Positions 26,456 to 35,015 of a stretch of 64,000 nt of DNA are shown here, in pieces (the stretch's first letter is position 1; each line of letters starts with the position of its first letter). The translations under genes and the position numbers were made by a program. Below the pieces are notes generated by a model that saw nothing but the letters and a program-made list of their open reading frames with translations, did not search any database and was not told the DNA's origin. Origin of the DNA: Cellvibrio japonicus Ueda107 (GTDB lineage: Bacteria; Pseudomonadota; Gammaproteobacteria; Pseudomonadales; Cellvibrionaceae); assembly GCF_000019225.1 (NCBI RefSeq), contig NC_010995.1, positions 3,542,501 to 3,606,500 of the forward strand, read 5' to 3'.

Positions 26456-27796
26456 CTAATGGTCAATGCGTTTTTCATCAACCATCGTGCGATAGAAATT
26501 ATCGGTAATACGGTATTTGAACATGACAAAACCCAACAGGGCATGGAAGGCACCAGGGATGATCGTGAGCATCAAGGCAATGCCGGTCAGGGTAAATTCA
26601 CTTTGGGCTTGCCCGGCCTGGTAATCGAAATACGTGAGCAGCAGGCCGGTGACAAAACCGGCCAGGCCGGCACCGGCTTTTTGGCAGAAAGAAATCCCGC
26701 CAAACGCCAACCCGGAAACACGCTTGCCATTTTTTACATGGCCATAATCAACCGCCTCGGCAATGGCAGACCAGAAAATAGGTGCGTGCAAGTCCACAAC
26801 GAATGACAGCAGTATGTAGAGCACAAAGGCAAACCAGATATCACCCGGTTCAACCACCACGAACATCAGCACACTGATCAGCCCCACCGCAATCTGCGAC
26901 CAGCGGAATAGTTTTACTTTGCAGTAGCGTTTGGTGACCCAGGTAGAGACCACCATCGACACAATCGATGCGGCGATCCCGGCGCTGGTAAATTTGGCAG
27001 CCATGGATTCCGTACCGCCGAGGTAGTAGATAGCATAGTAAAACGCCACACTGCCACGCAGGGCATAACCCAGGGTGCCGAGTACGCAGACAGCGCACAA
27101 CAACAGCCATTGGTCGTTTCTCATGAGCAAACTGAATTGCTCACTGAGCGGCTGCTTATCAACCTGGTGTTCCACCCGTTCACGGGTCGAGAAAAAACAA
27201 AAGAGCAAAAGGCCCACACCCACCAGCGACATAAATCCCATCGCCAGCTGATACCCCTTGGCCGAATCCCCACCGCCCCAGTAAGCGGCAAGATCAGGTA
27301 CCGAGGCCACAATCACCACATTGGCAATCTTGGCGAAGAACATGCGGTAGCCATTGGCCGATAAGCGCTCTTGCGGATCGGAGGTGAGTACACCGATATA
27401 GGAAATATAGGGAATGGCCACACCGGTAAACATCAGCGTGGCGAACAAATAAGTGACATAGGCCCACACCAGTTTGGCGTTGTAGCTGAAATCCGGGGTG
27501 GTAAATAACAGGAATACCGAGAAGCCATAGGGAATGGCAAGGTACAGGAAATAGGGGCGGAAACGGCCGTAACGGGTTTTGTATTTATCGGTCAGCAAGC
27601 CCATCAGGGGATCGCTGAGCGCATCGATAAAACGCGCGACCAAAAACAGCGTGCCCACATGCGCGGGCTTGAGCCCGAAAATATCCGTATAGAAATACTG
27701 CATGAAATAAAACATGGCAGCAATCATGACATTGACCGCCATATCGCCCGCACCGAATCCCACCTTTTCGGTGACCGATAACTTTTGTACCTGCAT
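26456..27796 (-). CDS. GPH-family sodium/proton:sugar symporter (arabinoside uptake)
   Basis: 446 residues, about 12 hydrophobic segments, the usual length for the glycoside-pentoside-hexuronide (GPH) family. Family features are the N-terminal KVGFGAGDMAVNVMIAAMFYFMQ-type helix with a conserved Asp, and DALSDPLMGLLTDKYKTRYGRFRPY with its basic loop. Inner-membrane location is certain; the coupling ion is not visible. The gene lies between the araBDA-HAD genes and the cytoplasmic GH43. The likely substrate is therefore arabinose oligosaccharides or an arabinoside rather than free arabinose, for which an ABC system is encoded nearby. A terminator-like hairpin separates it from the HAD gene, so partial readthrough or its own promoter may set its level. 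Confidence 0.87.
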   Translation of the reverse strand: MQVQKLSVTEKVGFGAGDMAVNVMIAAMFYFMQYFYTDIFGLKPAHVGTLFLVARFIDALSDPLMGLLTDKYKTRYGRFRPYFLYLAIPYGFSVFLLFTTPDFSYNAKLVWAYVTYLFATLMFTGVAIPYISYIGVLTSDPQERLSANGYRMFFAKIANVVIVASVPDLAAYWGGGDSAKGYQLAMGFMSLVGVGLLLFCFFSTRERVEHQVDKQPLSEQFSLLMRNDQWLLLCAVCVLGTLGYALRGSVAFYYAIYYLGGTESMAAKFTSAGIAASIVSMVVSTWVTKRYCKVKLFRWSQIAVGLISVLMFVVVEPGDIWFAFVLYILLSFVVDLHAPIFWSAIAEAVDYGHVKNGKRVSGLAFGGISFCQKAGAGLAGFVTGLLLTYFDYQAGQAQSEFTLTGIALMLTIIPGAFHALLGFVMFKYRITDNFYRTMVDEKRIDH

Positions 27797-27820
27797 TATT
27801 ATTCTTGACCTCGTCTTGGT

Positions 27821-27853
27821 TAAAAAAAGCGGCCTGTCACAGCCGCTTTTTTA
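27821..27853 (-). terminator. Strong hairpin between the HAD and symporter genes
   Basis: AAAAAAGCGGC and GCCGCTTTTTT flank an 8-nt loop (27823-27852), with A/T runs on both sides, so it could terminate in either direction. For the minus-strand ara transcript it would end or attenuate transcription between the HAD gene (stop at 27937) and the symporter gene (start at 27796). Confidence 0.75.
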
Positions 27854-27936
27854 AGGAGCCTGCCAACGCCACCAAGGTGATGGCCAGGACAGGCTGCCAA
27901 TCTCTCACCGCTCGCAATGACGGTTGTTGTTGTCGA

Positions 27937-28536
27937 TTACAGGAAGTAATCGTTCACCACCTGATGCACTTCCAGCACGTCCACACCGGCCATCCCGGCA
28001 CTGGCGGCTGCCTGCAACCCCAGTTTGGAATCCTCAAACACCACACACTTTTCCGGCGCTATGCCAAGCAGTTGGGCACAGCGCAAAAAGGTATCCGGTG
28101 CGGGCTTGGGGTTGGCAACCTGATCGGCACCGACCACATGCTGCACCAGGTGATCCAGACCACAGAGTCTTAAAATCGTCTCCGCTTCCTGGGTGTAAGC
28201 CCCGGTACCCACTGCCATCGGTTTTTGGCCATGGTAGTGGCGGGCAATATCCGCCAATGCCGTAGGCTTTACAAACCGGTGCATGTTTCCATGTACCCAC
28301 TGCTCTTTAAAATCGTTCATGTCATCCAGGCTGGCATCCACCTGCAGATCGAATTTTTCCAGCAGTATTTCAATCGTGCCCTTGGTTGGCACGCCGGCCA
28401 ATGAACGCATCAGCGGGCGATCAATCGGGATAGCATATTTTTCCAGTGTGGCCGTCCAGGCATGTTCATGCAGTTGGCCGCTATCCACCAGGGTGCCATC
28501 CATATCAAAAATCAGGGCGTCGTAATGGTCGTACAT
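27937..28536 (-). CDS. HAD-superfamily phosphatase (beta-phosphoglucomutase/YqaB-like)
   Basis: 199 residues from ATG 28536, which has GAGAG upstream; a TTG at 28551 is possible. Motif I is FDMDGTLVDSG with both Asp residues, the cap has a KGTIEILLEKF helix, motif II is VGTGAYT, the motif III Lys lies in NPKPAPDTF and motif IV is VFEDSKLGLQAA. This places it with the PGMB/YqaB group, sugar-phosphate phosphatases or mutases acting on small sugar phosphates. As the gene after araA in the arabinose operon, it may remove misformed or overaccumulating phosphorylated sugars. That role is inferred from position. Substrate specificity in this family cannot be read from sequence. Confidence 0.83.
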   Translation of the reverse strand: MYDHYDALIFDMDGTLVDSGQLHEHAWTATLEKYAIPIDRPLMRSLAGVPTKGTIEILLEKFDLQVDASLDDMNDFKEQWVHGNMHRFVKPTALADIARHYHGQKPMAVGTGAYTQEAETILRLCGLDHLVQHVVGADQVANPKPAPDTFLRCAQLLGIAPEKCVVFEDSKLGLQAAASAGMAGVDVLEVHQVVNDYFL

Positions 28537-28587
28537 CTTGGGCTCTCGCAATTACCTATCAGAACAGCGATTAGAGCACAAAATGGA

Positions 28588-30090
28588 TTAAACACCATCC
28601 TTCAAATGGTAATAGGCCGCGTTATGGCGCAATTCGGTTTTGAAGCTGCGCACCGTGGTATCCGCACCGATAACGACTGCTTCGATACCCGCCATTTCAG
28701 CATAATCCACAGCCTCATCTACCGTAATGCCCTGCGTATAGGCACTGTGGTGTGCGCCACCGGCGTGAATCCAGGCAGAAGCCGCGATTTCCAGGTTGGG
28801 GCGAGGCTCCCACAGTGCTTTGGCTACTGGCAATTGGGGTAATTCCTGGGGTGGATTTACGGTATCCACCTCGTTGATGATCATGCGGAAACGGGTGCCC
28901 ATGTCGATCACTGAAATACACAGTGCAGGGCCAGTCTTGCCAGTGAAAATCAACCGGGCAATATCGTTGCGGCAACCAATGGTGTGCAGGTGTACTTCCA
29001 GTTTGGGCTTTGCAGCCGCAATGGATGGACAGACTTCCAGCATGTGTGCCCCCAGTACCTGATCCACTGCACCAAAGTGATAGGTGTAATCTTCCATAAA
29101 GGAGGAACCGCCCTCGCGCCCCTTGGACATCACCTTGGCGATACGCACCATGGCGGCCGTTTTCCAATCGCCCTCACCACCGTAACCGAAACCCTGTTGC
29201 ATTAAACGCTGGGTTGCCAGGCCCGGCAGGTTGGTTAAACCGGTCAGGTTTTCAAAGCAGTTGGTAAATGCGCCGAAGCCGCCGTCTGTTAAAAATTTGA
29301 GCATACCCAATTCGAGGCGCGCTTCGTTCTTGAGCATTTGGAATTGATGCTCATCATCGAAAATAGCGGGCGACACCTCGTAATCTTTTTTGTAGGTTTC
29401 AATCTGTGCAGCCACCTGCTCGTCGGTGACCGCATCCACCACTTTTTGCAAGTCACCCAAACCATAGGCGTGGACTTCATAACCAAACTGGATTTGTGCC
29501 GATACCTTATCGCCCTCGGTCACCGCAACCTGACGCATGTTGTCGCCAAAGCGGGCAATCTTCAGGTTTTGGCTTTCGTACCAGCCCATGGCCACGCGGC
29601 ACCAGGAGTCGATTTGCTGCTGTACCGACGCTGTCGCCCAGTGGCCGACAACGACTTTGCGATCCTGGCGCAAGCGCGTGCTGATATGGCCAAACTCGCG
29701 GTCGCCGTGTGCACTTTGGTTGAGGTTCATAAAGTGCATGTTGATATCGCTGAAGGGCAACTCGGCATTGAATTGCGTGTGCAGGTGCATGTAAGGCTTA
29801 TTCAGTGCACGCAGGCCGCCGATCCACATCTTGGCCGGTGAAAAGGTATGCATCCACAGGATCAGTCCCACGCAATTGGGATTGCTGTTGGCGGCCTGGG
29901 CAACGGCCAGGATTTCACCTGGAGACTTTACCGTCTCCTGGGCGACCACTTTAATGGAAACCAGGCTGGACTCTGTCAGGCCTGCTGCAATTTTCTGGCT
30001 ATTCTCGGCGACTTGCTTAAGCACGCCGGGACCGTACAAATGCTGGGAGCCGGTGACTAACCAGACTTCTTTATCGCCGTACACTTTCAT
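28588..30090 (-). CDS. araA: L-arabinose isomerase
   Basis: 500 residues, the same length as the E. coli enzyme, starting [20 protein letters not shown], a diagnostic opening. It interconverts L-arabinose and L-ribulose in the cytoplasm using Mn2+. Expected active-site blocks are present: [10 protein letters not shown] and EVCPSI carry the two Glu ligands, VHLHTIG a His, and [12 protein letters not shown] the C-terminal His. The start follows GAGGAAATTTCC. It lies 18 bp after araD and 51 bp before the HAD gene, and is co-directional with araB, so it is part of one operon. Nothing is odd in length or motifs. Confidence 0.98.
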   Translation of the reverse strand: MKVYGDKEVWLVTGSQHLYGPGVLKQVAENSQKIAAGLTESSLVSIKVVAQETVKSPGEILAVAQAANSNPNCVGLILWMHTFSPAKMWIGGLRALNKPYMHLHTQFNAELPFSDINMHFMNLNQSAHGDREFGHISTRLRQDRKVVVGHWATASVQQQIDSWCRVAMGWYESQNLKIARFGDNMRQVAVTEGDKVSAQIQFGYEVHAYGLGDLQKVVDAVTDEQVAAQIETYKKDYEVSPAIFDDEHQFQMLKNEARLELGMLKFLTDGGFGAFTNCFENLTGLTNLPGLATQRLMQQGFGYGGEGDWKTAAMVRIAKVMSKGREGGSSFMEDYTYHFGAVDQVLGAHMLEVCPSIAAAKPKLEVHLHTIGCRNDIARLIFTGKTGPALCISVIDMGTRFRMIINEVDTVNPPQELPQLPVAKALWEPRPNLEIAASAWIHAGGAHHSAYTQGITVDEAVDYAEMAGIEAVVIGADTTVRSFKTELRHNAAYYHLKDGV

Positions 30091-30108
30091 GGAAATTTCC
30101 TCGAAAAA

Positions 30109-30807
30109 TCAGATTTTGTTTTGCCCGTAGTAGGCGTTCTTCCCGTGCTTGCGCAAATAATGTTTATCGACAATGCCCTGTTTCAGCGGCGCTGTTGTTT
30201 GTTGTAATGTTTTGGTGAGGTATGCCATACGCGCGATCTCTTCCAGGATCACCGCGTGATACACCGCATCGGCGGCATTTTTGCCCCAGGTAAAGGGAGC
30301 ATGGCCGGCGACGATGACCATGGGCACCTCGGCAGGATTACGCAGCGTAAAACAGTCGGTAATTTGCACACCGGTTTCCTCTTCGTAATCGCGCTCGATT
30401 TGTTCATCGCTCATCACGGCCGTACAGGGAATTTCGCCATAGGCATAATCCGCATGGGTGGTGCCATAGCAGGGAATCGCCTGCTGGGTTTGTGCCCAGG
30501 CCGTGGCATAGGTGGAATGGGTGTGGGTAACACCGCCAATCGAATCGAAATGACGATACAAATGGGTGTGGGTTTTGGTATCGGATGATGGGCGCAACCT
30601 GCCTTCAACGACGTTGTTTTCCAGGTCAACGATGACCATGTCTTCCGGCTTCATGGCCTCATAGGCCACACCGCTGGGCTTGATGGCAATGACGCCCTTG
30701 TTGCGGTCGATCTGCGATACATTGCCCCAGGTATACACCACCAGGTTGCGGCGCTGTAATTCCATATTGGCTTCATAGACTTCGCGCTGTAATTCAAGGT
30801 AACTCAT
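30109..30807 (-). CDS. araD: L-ribulose-5-phosphate 4-epimerase
   Basis: 232 residues, the normal length for AraD. It converts L-ribulose 5-phosphate to D-xylulose 5-phosphate by a class II aldolase-type retro-aldol mechanism. The zinc-binding HTHST segment (GGVTHTHSTYATAW) and the second His in VIVAGHAPFTWG are present, with the phosphate-binding KPSGVAYE region upstream. ATG 30807 follows GGAGGTGTGCA and overlaps the araB stop in an ATGA junction, so translation is coupled to araB. The gene order araB-araD-araA differs from the E. coli order araBAD. Confidence 0.97.
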   Translation of the reverse strand: MSYLELQREVYEANMELQRRNLVVYTWGNVSQIDRNKGVIAIKPSGVAYEAMKPEDMVIVDLENNVVEGRLRPSSDTKTHTHLYRHFDSIGGVTHTHSTYATAWAQTQQAIPCYGTTHADYAYGEIPCTAVMSDEQIERDYEEETGVQITDCFTLRNPAEVPMVIVAGHAPFTWGKNAADAVYHAVILEEIARMAYLTKTLQQTTAPLKQGIVDKHYLRKHGKNAYYGQNKI

Positions 30808-32474
30808 TGCACACCTCCGCCACTGATAAAGGTGCCGAGCGTTACATACTGGCGATACAGTCCTTCATAAGTCGCTGCGGCCTGTGCATCGGGTTGATAG
30901 GTTTTGCACACGCTGGACGCCATGACGTTTTGCGCCGCTTCCACTGTGGGATAGACACCGCCGCACACGGCGGCAAAAATCGCTGCACCCAGTGCACAAC
31001 TCTGTTCGCTCTCCAGTACTTCGATCGGGCAATTCCAGACATCGGCACAGGTTTGCATCACGAAATCGGATTTTTTGGAGATGCCGCCGATAGCGACAAC
31101 CGACTGGATGGCCACGCCTTCTTCTTTAAAACGTTCGATAATCGCGCGCGCGCCAAACGCGGTTGCTTCAACCAGGGCGCGAAATACATGCGGAGCCTGG
31201 CTGCCCATTTTTAAACCGGCAATGGCCATCGCCAGGGTTTGGTCGGCATCGGGCGTGCGACGACCATTGACCCAATCCAGGGCGGTGATACCGGCTTCGC
31301 CGATAGGCAATTCACTCGCCGCTTTACTGAGGGCAACCAGGGTGTTGTTTTCAATTTCTTCGACCAGTTGCTGTTTGGTTTTTTCATCCACCAGGGACGA
31401 TGCACCTAACACCTGTGCGACAGGCCAGGTAATCAGATTGCGGAACCAGGCATAGAGATCGCCAAAGGCCGACTGCCCGGCTTCCAGGCCAACAAAGCCC
31501 GGTGTCACCGAACCATCCACCTGGCCGCAAATACCGCGGATACAGGTATCGCCAATATCCTGATAGCTGGCCACGGTAATATCGCAGGTCGAGGTGCCCA
31601 TGATTTTGGTCAGCACACCGGGTTTGACATTGGCCGCGACGGCGCCCATGTGGCAATCGAATGCGCTAAAGCCAACGGCAATGCCCGCCGGCAAACCCAG
31701 TCGATCTGCCCATTCGGCTGTTAAGGGTCCGCAGACTTGGTCGGAGGTAAACGTTTCTGCCGGCAGGCGATCGCGCAAGCCATCCAGCAGTGGATCGATA
31801 CCGGCAAAAAAGGCATTGGGTGGATAACCGCCCCAGCTCGCATGCCACATCAATTTGTGGCCGGTAGCGCAACGCCCCATACGCAATTTGCCCGGGTGTG
31901 TGGTATCGGTCAGTACGGCGGACATCCAGTCGGCATGTTCCACCCATAAATAGGCCGCTTCAGCAACAGCAGCGTCTTCACGCAGTACATGCAGGGCTTT
32001 GGCCCAGTACCATTCGGAGGAATAAATCCCGCCTTCGTATTTCAAGTAATTGGTGCTGGCGGCGTTGGCCGCCGCGGTAATTTCCCGGGCCTCCTTCACC
32101 GCCGTGTGATCTTTCCAGAGCACAAACATGGCGTTGGGGTTTTCGGCAAACTCGGGCTTCAATGCAAGGGCAATACCCTCTTTATCAACGGCGACCGGTG
32201 TTGAACCGGTGGTGTCAAAACTAATACCGGCTACCCGGGTTGCTGCCCCGGCAGGCGCACGCTCCCAAAGGCCGCGCACCACCTGCTCCAAGCTTTCGAG
32301 GTAATCCAGCGGATGCTGGCGGAATTGATCTTTGGCCGGTACGCAATACAGGCCCTGTTTCCAGCGCGGGTAATACACCACATGGCTGGCCACTTCGCGG
32401 CCGCTGAGCGCGTCCACCAGGAGCGCCCTGACCGAATCGGAACCATAGTCCAAGCCCAAGGCATAAGACGTCAT
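30804..32474 (-). CDS. araB: L-ribulokinase
   Basis: 556 residues from ATG 32474; a GTG at 32486 would add four residues but has no ribosome site. It phosphorylates L-ribulose at O5 with ATP, the second step of arabinose catabolism. FGGY-kinase features are the N-terminal ALGLDYGSDSVRALLVD phosphate-binding loop, the ribulokinase-type ISFDTTGSTPV and FSAFDCHMGAV segments, and C-terminal GGISKKSDFVMQTCADV. It is the first gene of the operon araB-araD-araA-HAD. A perfect 21-bp palindrome lies 43 bp upstream of the ATG, which suggests repressor control. Confidence 0.97.
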   Translation of the reverse strand: MTSYALGLDYGSDSVRALLVDALSGREVASHVVYYPRWKQGLYCVPAKDQFRQHPLDYLESLEQVVRGLWERAPAGAATRVAGISFDTTGSTPVAVDKEGIALALKPEFAENPNAMFVLWKDHTAVKEAREITAAANAASTNYLKYEGGIYSSEWYWAKALHVLREDAAVAEAAYLWVEHADWMSAVLTDTTHPGKLRMGRCATGHKLMWHASWGGYPPNAFFAGIDPLLDGLRDRLPAETFTSDQVCGPLTAEWADRLGLPAGIAVGFSAFDCHMGAVAANVKPGVLTKIMGTSTCDITVASYQDIGDTCIRGICGQVDGSVTPGFVGLEAGQSAFGDLYAWFRNLITWPVAQVLGASSLVDEKTKQQLVEEIENNTLVALSKAASELPIGEAGITALDWVNGRRTPDADQTLAMAIAGLKMGSQAPHVFRALVEATAFGARAIIERFKEEGVAIQSVVAIGGISKKSDFVMQTCADVWNCPIEVLESEQSCALGAAIFAAVCGGVYPTVEAAQNVMASSVCKTYQPDAQAAATYEGLYRQYVTLGTFISGGGVQ

Positions 32475-32516
32475 AACATCACCCACTTTTTATACTATTG
32501 CCTCATCAGAGGATAT

Positions 32517-32537
32517 TAATATTGTATGACAATATTA
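32517..32537. promoter_or_regulatory. Perfect 21-bp palindrome upstream of araB, candidate arabinose operator
   Basis: Nine-base arms TAATATTGT and ACAATATTA flank a central ATG without a mismatch. The palindrome ends 43 bp from the araB start codon, a position suited to repressor control of the araBDA transcript. Related copies lie at 33795-33815 (17 of 21 matches) and 33670-33690 (15 of 21). The regulator is not identified in the window; a GntR-type AraR is one possibility by analogy with other bacteria. Confidence 0.65.
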
Positions 32538-32587
32538 TTGGAGTAAAGCCCAGCGCTGTCAATCGGTTTCAGCACCGGGCCCAGGGC

Positions 32588-33592
32588 TTACTTGGCGGCT
32601 TTTTTAACCCGCTCAGGGGATTTATTGGGTGCAACCCCTTCTGTGGTCATCACAATGCGCTTGATGGTGCCATCCGGGTTGTAGAACAGCTCATCGATAC
32701 TGACCGAACGACGGTATTGGCCGCCATCGGGGCGGCCGGCGCCGGTGTGGTAGATAAAGTAGTGCTTGTTATTGAATTCGATAATGGCCTGGTGGTTAGT
32801 GGGCGTATTGCCCGCCACTTCATTCAGGATGCCCTTATAGACCCAGGGCCCCTTGATGCTTTTGCCCATGGCATAGCCGATCTTCTCGGGGAAGCCCATG
32901 GCATAGGACAGGTAATAATTGTCCTGGTATTTATGTACCCAGATCGCCTCGGTAAATTCGGGCAGCCCTTCGATCGCCCGGATGGGGCCGTCCAGCTCCA
33001 CCATATTTTTCTTCAGCTTGGCGTAGCGTGGCCTGGTATTTCCCCAGAACAGGTAGGCCTGGCCATCGTCATCAATAAATACCGAAGGATCTATATCGTC
33101 CCAATCGATAGGGGTATCCGTGGTCATATCGTTGGTAATCAACGCCTTGCCCAGTGCATCTTTAAACGGGCCGATGGGGCTGTCGCCCACGGCCACACCA
33201 ATGGCAAAACCCGGCTTGGTGTCGTCGTGCCTGACGGTCACATACCAGTAAAACTTGCCATTGCGCTCAATCACCTGGCTGGCCCAGGCATCGCCCTTGG
33301 CCCAGGTGAAATCCTTGGCGCGCAACCCGGGGCCGTGGGCTTCCCAGTTGGCCATGTCATCCGAGGAATACACCAGCCATTCGTTCATCACAAAAAACGT
33401 GGTGTTATCCGGCGCCTCATCGCGGCCGGCGTAGAGATAGACCCTGCCCTTGTGTACCAGGGCCGCCGGATCGGCGGTAAACACATCCGTAAAGATGGGG
33501 TTTTCAGCCTGGACCAGGGCACTGCCAGTACCCAGCAACAGGGCACACAAGCGGTGCAACCATAGGCGACGGGAATTCAGGGAGGTTGTCAT
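32588..33592 (-). CDS. abf43A: Exported GH43 alpha-L-arabinofuranosidase (arabinan-acting)
   Basis: 334 residues from ATG 33592, set by AGAGGAAATAAC directly upstream; the open frame runs 31 codons further but without a signal. The signal peptide is MTTSLNSRRLWLHRLCALLL plus GTGSALVQA. The GH43 propeller fills the rest: base Asp in FTADPAALV, pKa modulator in DDIDPSVFIDDDG, general acid Glu in EFTEAIWV. From memory it corresponds to the Cellvibrio japonicus enzyme studied as an arabinan-specific alpha-1,2-arabinofuranosidase (Abf43A); the symbol is probable, not proven here. It lies upstream of araB on the same strand and divergent from the sugar ABC transporter genes. A candidate operator lies about 80 bp upstream of its start. 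Confidence 0.87.
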   Translation of the reverse strand: MTTSLNSRRLWLHRLCALLLGTGSALVQAENPIFTDVFTADPAALVHKGRVYLYAGRDEAPDNTTFFVMNEWLVYSSDDMANWEAHGPGLRAKDFTWAKGDAWASQVIERNGKFYWYVTVRHDDTKPGFAIGVAVGDSPIGPFKDALGKALITNDMTTDTPIDWDDIDPSVFIDDDGQAYLFWGNTRPRYAKLKKNMVELDGPIRAIEGLPEFTEAIWVHKYQDNYYLSYAMGFPEKIGYAMGKSIKGPWVYKGILNEVAGNTPTNHQAIIEFNNKHYFIYHTGAGRPDGGQYRRSVSIDELFYNPDGTIKRIVMTTEGVAPNKSPERVKKAAK

Positions 33593-33669
33593 GTTATTTC
33601 CTCTTGTGGGCTCTCTTATTAGGGTCATTATTGATGCAAGCGCAACCATCCATTGGGCTTGATTTATAT

Positions 33670-33690
33670 TGATATTATAATACAATTAAA
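33670..33690. promoter_or_regulatory. Degenerate copy of the araB palindrome (GH43 side)
   Basis: Read in the reverse orientation of the araB site, 15 of 21 positions match, including ATATT on the left and ATACAAT across the centre and right arm. It lies about 80 bp upstream of the GH43 start codon, on the expected side for its control. Alone it would be weak; the co-occurrence makes it plausible. Confidence 0.4.
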
Positions 33691-33794
33691 ATCACAACAA
33701 CCTAAAATAGCGTTTTTGCATGAATTTACCCACGGAGCCCAAGTAAATATCAGTCAAGATTAGCCAGATCCATTGTGGGCTTTAAAAACGACTC

Positions 33795-33815
33795 TTATAT
33801 TGTATGACTTTATAA
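33795..33815. promoter_or_regulatory. Copy of the araB palindrome (ABC transporter side)
   Basis: Seventeen of 21 positions match the araB palindrome, with 8 of 9 in the left arm (TTATATTGT) and the same ATG centre. It lies about 145 bp before the start codon of the periplasmic binding protein gene and is the better of the two copies in this divergent region. Confidence 0.5.
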
Positions 33816-33958
33816 ATAACCATAAGACACCTTTACCTTCCCCGGTGACGATCCAAACTCCCAACAACCATGGGGTATAGGTACAAGCAAACACACTATG
33901 TGCCTGTCTTGTCTATTCCAACGAACGAATAACACAGTGAATAAAACGAGGAATCACC

Positions 33959-34903
33959 ATGAAAAGCCTATTCAAAACCCTGGCCCTCGCCACGGCCATT
34001 GGCCTGAGTGCGACAACACAGGCCCTGACGGTCGGATTTGCCCAGGTAGGATCAGAATCGGGCTGGCGTACCAGCTTTTCAGAGTCGGTTAAAGCCGAGG
34101 CCGACAAACGCGGTATCACCCTGAAATTTTCCGATGCCCAGCAAAAACAGGAAAACCAGATTAAAGCCGTGCGCAGTTTTATCGCCCAGCGAGTAGATGC
34201 CATCTTAATTGCACCCGTAGTGGAAACCGGCTGGCAACCTGTGCTGGTGGAAGCCAAGCGCGCACGCATTCCTGTGGTCATCCTGGATCGCAATGTGGCA
34301 GTGAGCGATCACTCCTTGTACCTCACACGCATAGCGCCGGATTTTGAAGTAGAAGGACAACGTGCTGCCAACTGGCTGACCGAAAAAACCCAGGGCAAGT
34401 GCAATATCCTCGAACTGCAAGGCACAGTGGGTTCCAGTGCCGCCCTGGGGCGTATGAAAGGCTTCAATGAAACCATCGCCCACTTCCCCGACACCAAGAT
34501 TGTGCGCAGCCAAACAGCCGAATTTACCCGCGCCAAGGGCAAAGAGGTAATGGAAACTATGCTCAAGGCCGAAGGCGGTGGCAAGAGTATCTGCGCGATA
34601 TGGGCACATAACGATGAGATGGCCTTGGGGGCTATCCAGGCGGTAAAGGAAGCCGGCCTGCAACCCGGCAAGGATATTTTGGTTGTTTCTGTTGATGCGG
34701 TAGATGATGCGCTGAAAGCCATTGTCGCCGGTGAGATTAATGTGTCCGTTGAATTAAGCCCGCACCTGGGTGGCCCGGCGTTTGATGTGATTAACGAATA
34801 CCGCGCGGGCAAAAAAGAGTTTGATAAATGGATTCGCATGGGCGGCGCGGTGTTTACCCAGGAGAACGCAGCGCAAGAATTGGCAAAGCGAGCCAGTAAG
34901 TAG
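33959..34903 (+). CDS. Periplasmic sugar-binding protein of an ABC transporter (YtfQ-like, arabinose)
   Basis: 314 residues with signal peptide MKSLFKTLALATAIGLSATT (then QA), starting behind GAGGAATCACC. It is a type I periplasmic-binding fold (peripla_BP_4): LTVGFAQVGSESGWRTSFSE, then KAVRSFIAQRVDAILIAPVV, IPVVILDRN and IWAHNDEMALGAIQA. It closely resembles E. coli YtfQ, which binds galactofuranose and related furanoses. In this arabinose locus the ligand is likely arabinofuranose or L-arabinose. It is the first gene of a four-gene operon with an ATPase and two permeases. A strong stem-loop after its stop may raise its level over the membrane components. Confidence 0.9.
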   Translation: MKSLFKTLALATAIGLSATTQALTVGFAQVGSESGWRTSFSESVKAEADKRGITLKFSDAQQKQENQIKAVRSFIAQRVDAILIAPVVETGWQPVLVEAKRARIPVVILDRNVAVSDHSLYLTRIAPDFEVEGQRAANWLTEKTQGKCNILELQGTVGSSAALGRMKGFNETIAHFPDTKIVRSQTAEFTRAKGKEVMETMLKAEGGGKSICAIWAHNDEMALGAIQAVKEAGLQPGKDILVVSVDAVDDALKAIVAGEINVSVELSPHLGGPAFDVINEYRAGKKEFDKWIRMGGAVFTQENAAQELAKRASK

Positions 34904-34910
34904 CTCGTGT

Positions 34911-34957
34911 GGATGTTGAGCAATCGGTGTGTGTGACACGCTGATTGCTCAACATCC
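34911..34957 (+). promoter_or_regulatory. Intercistronic stem-loop after the binding-protein gene
   Basis: A perfect 15-bp inverted repeat (GGATGTTGAGCAATC at 34911-34925, GATTGCTCAACATCC at 34943-34957), with a 17-nt loop that itself contains a GTGT/ACAC pair, begins 8 bp after the stop codon. No U-tract follows, so it is more likely an mRNA-stabilising or partial-termination element that favours the binding protein. This arrangement is known for other ABC sugar operons. Confidence 0.7.
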
Positions 34958-35015
34958 TGAAAGATTGTGCCAAATATCCACTCGATTGTGAGTTTGTCGG
35001 GAAGTCATAACAACC

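Larger units (their letters stand above)
33593..33958. promoter_or_regulatory. Divergent promoter region between exported GH43 and sugar ABC transporter
   Basis: 366 bp without a gene, AT-rich from 33660 to 33830. It must hold the promoters for the minus-strand GH43 gene and the plus-strand ABC transporter operon. It contains two degenerate copies of the araB palindrome, listed separately. I cannot place the -35/-10 elements with confidence. Confidence 0.7.
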
